Shown here: positions 25,482-34,322 of the stretch, one piece after another | Layout: each line of letters begins with the position of its first letter | How positions within the stretch are numbered: position 1 is the stretch's first letter | Assembly: GCA_937927845.1 (NCBI GenBank) | Contig: CALFXE010000026.1 | Location: forward strand, 49,242 to 113,241 | Direction: 5' to 3' | Length of the DNA: 64,000 nt | Origin: an uncultured Paludibacter sp. | GTDB lineage: Bacteria; Bacteroidota; Bacteroidia; Bacteroidales; Paludibacteraceae | Notes under the pieces: model-generated | The model's input: the letters and a program-made list of their open reading frames with translations, nothing else | What the model was told of the DNA's origin: nothing | Databases searched by the model: none | Program-made: the position numbers and the translations under genes

Positions 25482-27161
25482 ATGAATAGATTTTTACTAC
25501 TTTTAATTTCAGTATTTTTCGTATTTTCTACTATTTCTGCTAAACAAATAAAGATTTTAGCAATTGGAAATAGTTTCTCAGACGACGCAATTGAACATTA
25601 TTTGCATGGTTTGGTAGAAGCTGCCGGCGATGAGATCATTATTGGGAATATGTATATTGGAGGATCCGGTCTCGATTTACATTACAACAACTCGGTTAAT
25701 AACTCTGCCAGCTATTCGTATAGAAAGATTGTTAACGGAGTAAAGACAACAACGGAGGCACAGACATTATCAAAAGCAATTACTGATGAAGCATGGGACT
25801 ATATTTCGCTACAACAAGTTAGTCAGAATTCAGGACTATATGCTACTTACTTCCCCTATCTGACAAACCTGACTACCTATGTGAAGGGATTAGCTACTAA
25901 TCCTCAAATGAAATTTGTTTTACATTCGACATGGGCATATCAACATAATTCAACTCATGCAGGATTTGCAAATTACGGCAACAACCAAACTACAATGTTT
26001 AATTCCATCATAGATGCTTCTTTCAGAGCAGCTACAACTGCTGAGATTGATATTGTAATACCGGCGGGTACTGCAATCCAAAACGGAAGAACAAGCACAA
26101 TAGGTGATAATTTTTGTAGAGATGGTTATCATCTTGAATTAACTTATGGTAGATATACTGCATCATGTGCATGGTTTGAAAAACTATTTGAGAAATCAGT
26201 AATTGGAAACACATATATTCCTGCATCTATGTCTCCATTTCAGGCAGCAGTAGCTCAACATGCTGCTCACAATGCAGTTGAAAAGCCTCAGGAAATTACT
26301 TCGTTAGCAAATTTAAAGGAAGATGATGTTGAAACTGTTCCATTTACAACAAAAATAAATATTAGCTTCGCCAGTACATCTCAAACCGGCAATTGGAATC
26401 TTATCGGAGATTTTAATCAAAACACTGAAAAGAAAAATTTGAGAGACATTGATGGTAATTTTACTGATGTGTCATTATGGATAACAAAACGATTTACTCA
26501 CATTAACTCGAACGGACCTACTAACACTACAACAGAAATGAATATGCCTACCGAGGTGACTAGAGAGTCGTATTATGGCAATACGCAACTATGGATGAAT
26601 TTAATTGTTCCTAAATCTGAATTCAAATACACGTCATTAGATGTAACTGCTAAATACGATTTGGCATTTTTTGGTAGTCGTATGTCTGCGGGAGACAATA
26701 GAGAAACGTATTATAAAGTATCTGGAAATACCGGAAGTGATACGATTATGTATTTAAATGCAAGTGACAACACCAATAAAATAGTAAAAGCTACCAATAT
26801 AAGTCCTAACAGCAATGGTGAGATTTACATAGAAGTTGGTCCCGGTCCTAACAATAACAACTCATATGGTTTTTATTACATAACAGCCACAACACTTTCA
26901 GTTGCATCAACAAGTGGCACAAACAATATTGCTGATAAAAAATCAACACATATATATCCTAATCCATTTAATAATCAGTTTAATATTTATGTTGATCAAT
27001 CAGCTTCTCTAATTAAAATAACAGATATCGATGGTCGTGTGGTGTACACTCTTGATAATCCACAGAAAAATCAATGGCATACAATCTCAACAGCTCATAT
27101 AAATTCTGGAATATATATAATCCAATCAGGAGAAAATAAAACTATTGCAATTAAAAAATAA
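25482..27161 (+). CDS. Secreted SGNH hydrolase (DUF4886) with T9SS sorting tail
   Basis: A 559-residue exported protein: signal peptide at about 1-20, then a DUF4886/SGNH domain at about 22-255 with nucleophile block GNSFSDDA and a C-terminal Asp-His pair in CRDGYHLELTYGRY. A second beta-sandwich-like region covers about 285-475. The last 80 residues carry the T9SS signature, starting IYPNPFNNQF and ending IAIKK. SGNH enzymes are esterases, so removal of acetyl or other ester groups from a glycan is a reasonable inference. It is the first gene of the SusC/SusD locus, 15-21 nt before susC. Confidence 0.82.
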   Translation: MNRFLLLLISVFFVFSTISAKQIKILAIGNSFSDDAIEHYLHGLVEAAGDEIIIGNMYIGGSGLDLHYNNSVNNSASYSYRKIVNGVKTTTEAQTLSKAITDEAWDYISLQQVSQNSGLYATYFPYLTNLTTYVKGLATNPQMKFVLHSTWAYQHNSTHAGFANYGNNQTTMFNSIIDASFRAATTAEIDIVIPAGTAIQNGRTSTIGDNFCRDGYHLELTYGRYTASCAWFEKLFEKSVIGNTYIPASMSPFQAAVAQHAAHNAVEKPQEITSLANLKEDDVETVPFTTKINISFASTSQTGNWNLIGDFNQNTEKKNLRDIDGNFTDVSLWITKRFTHINSNGPTNTTTEMNMPTEVTRESYYGNTQLWMNLIVPKSEFKYTSLDVTAKYDLAFFGSRMSAGDNRETYYKVSGNTGSDTIMYLNASDNTNKIVKATNISPNSNGEIYIEVGPGPNNNNSYGFYYITATTLSVASTSGTNNIADKKSTHIYPNPFNNQFNIYVDQSASLIKITDIDGRVVYTLDNPQKNQWHTISTAHINSGIYIIQSGENKTIAIKK

Positions 27162-27182
27162 ATCTAAATATTAATAGTGATA

Positions 27183-30100
27183 ATGCATACAAAGAAAACA
27201 ACACTTATACTAATAGTGCTATTATTGGGAATGGTAAACATTAGTTTGGTCTCAGCTCAAGACAAACAAAAAGTCAGTGGGCGTGTTTTTGGGGTAGATG
27301 GCGAACTTCTAATCGGTGTTTCGGTAATGGAAGCAGGCACATCCAACGGCGTTATAACAGATGTAAATGGTAGCTATAATATAACATTAAGTACCCAAAA
27401 AGCTACTTTAAAATTCACATATGTTGGTTATAATGAACACACCATTGAAGTTGGTTCAAAAAGGATCATCGATGTCAGTCTGTTAGAAAATGTTCGAGAT
27501 TTAGACGAAGTAGTCGTTGTAGGTTTCGGTTCACAGAAAAAAGCTTCTGTTGTAGGTTCAATCACTACAGTAGAACCGGAAAAACTAAAACTCACTCCAA
27601 GCAGATCCATCAGTAATAATTTAGCAGGGATGATTTCAGGTGTTATTGCCGTACAAAGAAGTGGTAATCCATGGTTTAATAATTCTGACTTTTGGATTCG
27701 GGGCGTTAATACTTTTGCTAATAATGGTGGTCCCATGGTTTTAATTGATGGCGTAGAACGTTCACTTCATAATATTGATGCTGAAGAGATTGAGTCTTTT
27801 TCTGTACTGAAAGATGCTGCTGCAAGTGCCGTATATGGTGTGAGAGGTGCGAACGGTATTATAATGATTAACACAAAAAGAGGGAAAGTAAATCCTCCAC
27901 AAGTAAGTGTAAGATTTGAAGGTGCTGCTACTTCTCCGGTAAAATTACCTGAATATATAGGTTCTGTAAAATACATAGAGCTTATGGATGAAATGGGTGT
28001 ATCATCTTTTTCTGATGAAGAAATTCAGAAATTCAAAGATCAATCAGATCCTGATTTGTATCCTGATGTAAACTGGTGGAATGAAATTGCAAAAAACAAT
28101 GCATCAAGCACACGTACCAATATGAACGTCAGTGGTGGAAATAACTTATTGAGATATGCTTTAGAAATAGGATATTTCAGTGAAGATGGTATATTGAAAA
28201 CAGATGAGAGTCAAGATTGGGATTCTTCCTTGAAAGTTAAAAGATATAATGTTAGATCGAATGTAGACGTAAATCTAACTAAAACAACATTACTTCGTGT
28301 TAATCTTGGTGGCTTTTTGCAAACAAAAAACAGTCCACCTGAAGGCGGTGGTGACGAGACCAATTTCGGATTGTTTTATCAAGCATCAAGGATCCCGCCT
28401 TATCTTCATCCGACAATTTATTCGAACGGACAAATACCACGAGTTCCTTTCAAAGAAAATCCATGGGCATGGGCAACACAACGAGGATTTCAGCGTACTA
28501 ATCACAGTAATATAGAATCTCTCACTTCTGTAGAACAAGATTTGGCATTTATCACCAAAGGATTATCAGCAAAATTAACATTTGCTTTTGATAAATTTTC
28601 GGGCAACTGGGTAACAAGAAGTAAAGATCCTGATTATTACACTTTAGCTTCAGGGCGAGATGTAGACGGTAATCTTGTTACTACTTTACAGGCACACGGA
28701 CAGCAATTCTTAGGATACACGACAGGAGCAGACTGGGGACATCAATCGACTTATCTTGAAGGTATCATTAATTATGGTCACATTTTCAATCAACTGCATG
28801 ACGTCAATGCAATGATGCTATATAATCAAAGAAATTACGACGATGGGTCTAAACTTCCATACAGAACTCAAGGATCAGCAGGTAGGTTATCTTATTCATT
28901 TGCACGAAAATACATAGCTGAGTTTAACTTCGGATTCAATGGATCTGAAAACTTCACTAAAGGAAAAAGATTTGGATTTTTTCCTGCTGCAGCTATTGGT
29001 TGGGTTGTTTCTGAAGAAGATTTCATGAAAAACATAACTTATGTATTATCAAATTTGAAAGTAAGAAGTTCATGGGGGCAAGCAGGGAACAGTAATATCG
29101 GAGGACGCAGATTTGCATACTTATCAACAATTGCTGATGTAGGATATTATTATTGGGGAGCAGATCCACTGATATATAGATTAGGACGTGCAGAAGGAGA
29201 CATAGGTGTTTCGGGATTAACATGGGAAACTGTAACAAAAACGAATATCGGTCTGGAAGTAGGATTACTGAAAAATTCTATCAATATTATAGTTGATGTT
29301 TTCCGCGACAATAGAAAAGACATCCTCATGCAACGAACTAATATTCCAGGTTCAGCAGGATTTATGTCGGCTGTTTTCGCTAATTACGGAAAGGTTACTA
29401 ATAAAGGTATAGATGCTTCTCTTAATATGCAGAAGCAATTTACAAAGGATTTTTATTTTTCAGCAATGAATAACTTCACTTTTGCTCGAAGTAGGATTGA
29501 TGAAATGGATGAACCTGAGTCGATAGTTGGAACTACGCGTGCCCGCACAGGACATCCTGTTGGTCAGCTATTTGGTTTAGTTGCTGAGGGCTTATACACA
29601 GATGATGACTTTGACGCTAATGGTAATTTAAAACCAGGCATTCCTGTTCCTGCAAACCCGGCAGGCTTAGCTCCCGGCGATATAAAATATAAAGATCAAA
29701 ATAACGACGATTTAATTAATGAATTGGATGCCACAGCAATAGGTGGTTCAAGAATACCTGAAATAATTTATGGATTAGGCTTCAATACAAGATATAAATT
29801 GGTCGATTTTGGTATTTTCTTCCAAGGAGCGGCAAACACATGGCAAATATTAGGTGGGGAAAACTGGCTGCCCGGAAATACACTCGGAGCAGGAAATGTA
29901 TACTCGAATGTTGATGATAGATGGACTACCGAAAATCAGAATCAGAATGCATTCTGGCCCAGATTAAGTAGAGATGCCCTGGCAAACAACTCAGTAGCAT
30001 CAACTTGGTGGTTAAAAGATATGAGTTTCTTGAGGCTGAAGAACATAGAGTTAGGCATTAATTTTCCTCATAACTGGACAAAAAAAGCGGGTATTGGTAA

Positions 30101-30242
30101 TGCCAGACTGTTCGTAAGAGGCTCAAATGTACTAACATTTTCTGATTTTAAATTATGGGATCCCGAGCTTGAAACAACTGATGGCTTGAAATATCCTATA
30201 ATGAAATCATTTTCAGCAGGTTTTAGTGTTAACTTCCAATAA
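27183..30242 (+). CDS. SusC/RagA-type TonB-dependent transporter
   Basis: Outer-membrane importer of 1019 residues. Signal peptide, carboxypeptidase-like N-terminal extension (VSGRVFGVDGELLIGVSV near residue 30), TonB box LDEVVVVGFG, plug domain with LIDGVERSL and AVYGVRGANGIIMINTKRG, then a long barrel ending in Phe-Gln. I prefer the ATG at 27183 to a GTG two codons upstream. With the adjacent SusD it should import a glycan oligomer or peptide; the substrate cannot be read from the sequence. Confidence 0.95.
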   Translation: MHTKKTTLILIVLLLGMVNISLVSAQDKQKVSGRVFGVDGELLIGVSVMEAGTSNGVITDVNGSYNITLSTQKATLKFTYVGYNEHTIEVGSKRIIDVSLLENVRDLDEVVVVGFGSQKKASVVGSITTVEPEKLKLTPSRSISNNLAGMISGVIAVQRSGNPWFNNSDFWIRGVNTFANNGGPMVLIDGVERSLHNIDAEEIESFSVLKDAAASAVYGVRGANGIIMINTKRGKVNPPQVSVRFEGAATSPVKLPEYIGSVKYIELMDEMGVSSFSDEEIQKFKDQSDPDLYPDVNWWNEIAKNNASSTRTNMNVSGGNNLLRYALEIGYFSEDGILKTDESQDWDSSLKVKRYNVRSNVDVNLTKTTLLRVNLGGFLQTKNSPPEGGGDETNFGLFYQASRIPPYLHPTIYSNGQIPRVPFKENPWAWATQRGFQRTNHSNIESLTSVEQDLAFITKGLSAKLTFAFDKFSGNWVTRSKDPDYYTLASGRDVDGNLVTTLQAHGQQFLGYTTGADWGHQSTYLEGIINYGHIFNQLHDVNAMMLYNQRNYDDGSKLPYRTQGSAGRLSYSFARKYIAEFNFGFNGSENFTKGKRFGFFPAAAIGWVVSEEDFMKNITYVLSNLKVRSSWGQAGNSNIGGRRFAYLSTIADVGYYYWGADPLIYRLGRAEGDIGVSGLTWETVTKTNIGLEVGLLKNSINIIVDVFRDNRKDILMQRTNIPGSAGFMSAVFANYGKVTNKGIDASLNMQKQFTKDFYFSAMNNFTFARSRIDEMDEPESIVGTTRARTGHPVGQLFGLVAEGLYTDDDFDANGNLKPGIPVPANPAGLAPGDIKYKDQNNDDLINELDATAIGGSRIPEIIYGLGFNTRYKLVDFGIFFQGAANTWQILGGENWLPGNTLGAGNVYSNVDDRWTTENQNQNAFWPRLSRDALANNSVASTWWLKDMSFLRLKNIELGINFPHNWTKKAGIGNARLFVRGSNVLTFSDFKLWDPELETTDGLKYPIMKSFSAGFSVNFQ

Positions 30243-30250
30243 ATAAATAT

Positions 30251-32161
30251 ATGAAGAGAAATAAATTATTAATAATAGCAGTTTTTTCATTATTGATAGG
30301 AGGAACAAGTTGCGATTATTTAGATTATCAGCCGGATGATTTTCTGACATTGGAAATGGTTTTCAGTGATGAGATTAGAACTCAAGATTGGTTGGCAAGT
30401 GCTTACTCCGGAGTTCCAAGTCCGATGTGGGGCTATTACAAAGATCAAGGATGGAATGTTATGGGCGATGATATTACTATTCCATTTGAATGGACACAAT
30501 TTGGATGGATGGAAGTGTATAACTATACTATAGGAAATTGGAGTCCTCCTTCAACATGGCATCCCAATTACTGGGTTGAGTTACCAAAAAGAATACGCAC
30601 AGGATTGATTTTCAACGAGAATGTAAAAGTCCTACCTGGTACCGGTCAGACTGAAGAGGAAGTTGAACTGATGAAATATGAAGTTAGGTTTTTAAATGCA
30701 TACTATTATGCCTTAATGCTTGAGGTTTACGGACCGTTTCCTTTCAGACCTGATTACATTGTACCAACTGATGCGCCTGCTAACGAATTAATGCAAACTC
30801 AAACACCCTATGATGAAATTGTTGAATGGTGTGATACTGAGTTGAAAGAGATTTCAAGGCATCTTCCTGCTAATTACGATAGTAAACTAAGCAAATGGGG
30901 ACGCGCTACATCAGTAATGGCACTTGCAATTAGAGCAAGAATGTTATTATTTGCCGCAAGTCCGTTGTTTAACGGTAATCCTGATTATAAAGATTGGAAA
31001 AATAGTGATGGAGTTAACTTATTTAATCCAAATTACGACCCTCATAAATGGGTAAAAGCAGCAGAAGCAAACAAAGAATTAGTGGATGCAGCACATGCAG
31101 CAGGTTATCAGCTATATAAAGAATACAACGATGATGGTTCAATAGATCCGTTTATGTCATATTATAATATGTCCCTGAAAAGATATTCAGAAGGTAACAA
31201 AGAAATCATTTTCGGTCAAAGTTATAGTTCTGACTTTAATTGGTGGCAATCTCATCATTTGCAAAAAGGTATTGGAGGAAATGCCGGCATGGGTGTAACT
31301 CAAGAGTTGGTAGATGCTTTTTACATGAGCAATGGTGAAATCCCAATTACAGGATATAACGTGGATGGCAGTCCTATAATAAATATAGCATCCGGTTATA
31401 CGGAAACAGGTTTTTCTACTGCACATGATTTGAGAAAAACAAAATGGAAAGGTGGTGGACCTGCAAATCTGAAATCAGGTGACTTAAGTCCGATTACTCA
31501 AACAGGAGTGTTTAATATGTACTATGACCGCGAGCCAAGATTCTACGTTTCGGTAATTTTTAATGAAGCTTGGATAACAGTACAGAATAGAAAAACTAAT
31601 TTTTTGCAGTATGGCGGACTTGACACAGGGTTTACTTTCGATGCACCTCAAAATGGTTATAATGTGAGAAAAAGAATTAGCTTAGATGTATACCCTCGTG
31701 ACGCAGTTCATCCATATCAACCTGCAATTCTGTTCAGACTTGCCGAAGCTTATTTGAACTATGCTGAAGCTTTAAATGAATCAAGTCCGGGACATGCCGA
31801 CATTCTTACGTATGTAAATTTAGTTAGAGAAAGAGCAGGAATACCTGACTTGCCTGCGGGTATGACCCAGAGTGAAATGAGGGAAGCAATAAAACATGAA
31901 AGACGTATTGAGTTTAACTGCGAAGGTATTCGTTTTAATGACGTGAGAAGATGGAAAGATGGCGAGAAATATCTCGGTGGAGATTTATGGGGAATGAACT
32001 TTAGAGGTAGAACAAAAAGTGATGATAAGACTAATGTCAATGCATTCTATGTTAGAACATATTATAAGAGCAGGACTTTTAACAAAAAGCAATATCTGTG
32101 GCCTGTACCACAATCTCAAATGGATATCAACAAAAATCTAATTCAAAATCCAGATTATTAA
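30251..32161 (+). CDS. SusD/RagB-type surface lipoprotein
   Basis: A 636-residue lipoprotein partner of the SusC transporter, starting 8 nt after it. The signal peptide ends at Cys22, followed by the typical start CDYLDYQPDDF. The TPR-rich SusD fold shows in AEAYLNYAEALNESSPGHAD and ERRIEFNCEGIRFNDVRRWKDGE near the C-terminus. It binds substrate and acts as the lid over the transporter. It is longer than average, and Trp/Tyr-rich segments at about 50-110 are candidates for ligand binding. Confidence 0.95.
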   Translation: MKRNKLLIIAVFSLLIGGTSCDYLDYQPDDFLTLEMVFSDEIRTQDWLASAYSGVPSPMWGYYKDQGWNVMGDDITIPFEWTQFGWMEVYNYTIGNWSPPSTWHPNYWVELPKRIRTGLIFNENVKVLPGTGQTEEEVELMKYEVRFLNAYYYALMLEVYGPFPFRPDYIVPTDAPANELMQTQTPYDEIVEWCDTELKEISRHLPANYDSKLSKWGRATSVMALAIRARMLLFAASPLFNGNPDYKDWKNSDGVNLFNPNYDPHKWVKAAEANKELVDAAHAAGYQLYKEYNDDGSIDPFMSYYNMSLKRYSEGNKEIIFGQSYSSDFNWWQSHHLQKGIGGNAGMGVTQELVDAFYMSNGEIPITGYNVDGSPIINIASGYTETGFSTAHDLRKTKWKGGGPANLKSGDLSPITQTGVFNMYYDREPRFYVSVIFNEAWITVQNRKTNFLQYGGLDTGFTFDAPQNGYNVRKRISLDVYPRDAVHPYQPAILFRLAEAYLNYAEALNESSPGHADILTYVNLVRERAGIPDLPAGMTQSEMREAIKHERRIEFNCEGIRFNDVRRWKDGEKYLGGDLWGMNFRGRTKSDDKTNVNAFYVRTYYKSRTFNKKQYLWPVPQSQMDINKNLIQNPDY

Positions 32162-32276
32162 ATCTATAATTTTAAATATTAAATATTAAAAACTGCAAAC
32201 TACAAGTTAATCGTTTAATTAAATAAATATAAAATACAATTAATTGAATTTCTTAAATTTTTAAAAATTAATCATT

Positions 32277-34223
32277 ATGAAAAAAACTTTTCTTTTATGT
32301 GCAATTGCACTTTTTGGTATACTGAGCGGACAAGCACAGTACAACTATTTGGAGAATACCGATGGACAACACGGTAGAATTATTTTAGGTGACGTCGATA
32401 ATGACGGTGATTTGGACATTTTTATTTTTGGAGAACAAAGAGATGATCCTCACTCTCAAAGAGGTGGATTATACATCAATGACGGAGCAGAAAATTTCAC
32501 TAAAAAAGATTGTCCGGCTATGCCAGGATGGACAGGAGCTGTGGATTTTGGAGATATTAATGGCGATGGATTTATCGACCTGATTTTTAGTGGACATAAA
32601 AATGGTGGTGTACCCGAAGCTAATGCACGAGGAATGGCTATCAATGATGGTACTGGTACTTTTACACTTGCAGACCCTAATGATTATCCCGGATTTACAT
32701 TGAGAAGCATAGGTGCTGTGTTTGCAGATTTCAATAATGACGGATTGTTAGATTATATGTTGGCAGCTCCGGATCATCAAGGGCATTGGGATTGGGAATT
32801 AGGTGCTCAAATTGATTATTGGGGACGTTGGAGTATTTTCTTCCAACAAGCTGATGGAACGTTCGTTGAAGATGATTTGCAATTCTCAAGTCATTTCCGC
32901 GACCAGATTATAACGGTGGGCGACTTCGATAATGATGGTGATGTGGATGTGTTTCTACAAGGTTATTATCCCCATAATAATCCGGATATAACCCCATTCG
33001 GATTAACAGGATCATCCTGGATTGCTGCGATATTTGAAAATGATGGTAATGGTAACTTCTCAATCAAACAAGGAACTGAATTACCGTCAATTGGTTGGGG
33101 CTCTCATTCTTGGGGCGATGTAGACGGTAATGGTTTTCTTGATTTACTAATTGTTGGTGATGGTTTCTACAATGGAAATAACATTTGGGATGCTGCTCCT
33201 TGGTATAATCGACTTTTTGCTAATAACAATGGTGTGTTTACTCAAATATTTGAAGGACCAAGAGCACGTGCATTTACATGGGGCGATACAAATGTCTTAC
33301 AAGACCTTGATAATGATGGTGATGTAGATATTCTATTTGGAGGATGGGCTGATAATATTGGCAGACAGAAAACTTATGTGTTTGCTAATGAATATGATGG
33401 AGGTGATATTTCTCAATACGACTTCGAAGAGGTTACATTATTAGGTGATGAATATCTACCCGGATTATCAGAACAAAAATATAAAGTCGGTGACTTAAAT
33501 GGCGATTATATTTTAGATTATGTTTGGATGGGCTTCAAAGGTGGTGCTGTAGATTTTCCTCCCGCAGGTCAGAAAGATGTAACTATTGGAGGATGGACTC
33601 CCGGGATAAATGAAGGCGATATGATAACTCCATTTGTACAACTTACTGCTCCTCAAAATCTCAGTGCAGTTAAAACTGAAGACGGAGACTATTTTAAAGT
33701 TGACTTTTCATGGGAAGCTCCCGTAAATATTGGTACTAAGAAAAGTGTTACTTATAACTTAGCTCTAAAAAATACGGATACAGGAAAATGGCTCTACAAT
33801 CCCATGGCATTTATTGGTGGAGAGAAAGATGGTTGGAGACAAGTATCCAAAATGGGTAATATGTATCTGAATAAATCATGGAGTTTAACATTACCAAAAG
33901 CAAATTACGAATGGACAGTTCAAGCTGTTGATGCCGGATTCTTTGGCGGTAACTTTGCCGCAAAAAAGATTATAAGTACGTCTTCAGGTACTGAGAATAC
34001 TTATATGTTTAAACCTACTGTTATAAATTCTGAAAGTAATTTGCTTATTTCATATAAGAATGGTGAAATAATTAATGCAAAAGTTTATACAATTGATGGA
34101 GTTAAGGTTGTTGACACTCAATTTGAAAATGAACTTAAAACTCAACTTCAACCAGGTGTGTATATCATAGAATTAAGCAACAGCAAACTTAACACTTACA
34201 AAACAAAAACTATTGTCAGATAA
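32277..34223 (+). CDS. Secreted FG-GAP/VCBS beta-propeller protein with Fn3-like domain and T9SS tail
   Basis: A 648-residue exported protein. After a signal peptide (about 1-20) come seven repeats with Ca-binding cores, for example GDVDNDGDLDIFIFG, GDINGDGFIDLIFSG, ADFNNDGLLDYMLAA, GDFDNDGDVDVFLQG, GDVDGNGFLDLLIVG, QDLDNDGDVDILFGG and GDLNGDYILDYVWMG. Seven fits a closed integrin-alpha-like propeller. A fibronectin III-like domain follows at about 455-570, then a T9SS-type tail ending KTKTIVR. It is probably a surface binding protein of the SusC/SusD locus; catalytic residues are not apparent. Confidence 0.8.
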   Translation: MKKTFLLCAIALFGILSGQAQYNYLENTDGQHGRIILGDVDNDGDLDIFIFGEQRDDPHSQRGGLYINDGAENFTKKDCPAMPGWTGAVDFGDINGDGFIDLIFSGHKNGGVPEANARGMAINDGTGTFTLADPNDYPGFTLRSIGAVFADFNNDGLLDYMLAAPDHQGHWDWELGAQIDYWGRWSIFFQQADGTFVEDDLQFSSHFRDQIITVGDFDNDGDVDVFLQGYYPHNNPDITPFGLTGSSWIAAIFENDGNGNFSIKQGTELPSIGWGSHSWGDVDGNGFLDLLIVGDGFYNGNNIWDAAPWYNRLFANNNGVFTQIFEGPRARAFTWGDTNVLQDLDNDGDVDILFGGWADNIGRQKTYVFANEYDGGDISQYDFEEVTLLGDEYLPGLSEQKYKVGDLNGDYILDYVWMGFKGGAVDFPPAGQKDVTIGGWTPGINEGDMITPFVQLTAPQNLSAVKTEDGDYFKVDFSWEAPVNIGTKKSVTYNLALKNTDTGKWLYNPMAFIGGEKDGWRQVSKMGNMYLNKSWSLTLPKANYEWTVQAVDAGFFGGNFAAKKIISTSSGTENTYMFKPTVINSESNLLISYKNGEIINAKVYTIDGVKVVDTQFENELKTQLQPGVYIIELSNSKLNTYKTKTIVR

Positions 34224-34280
34224 GATGTAAATAACTTATCTAACAACAGCAAATAAAAGGTTGTAGTTTAGTTTTCAGAA

Positions 34281-34313
34281 AAAAGGTTGTCAGCACATAA
34301 CTGACAACCTTTT
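34281..34313. terminator. Bidirectional terminator
   Basis: A perfect 13-bp stem, AAAAGGTTGTCAG (34281-34293) and CTGACAACCTTTT (34301-34313), with a 7-nt loop. A-runs and T-runs on both sides allow termination of both convergent transcripts (genes ending at 34223 and 34323). Confidence 0.9.
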
Positions 34314-34322
34314 ATATAAAAT

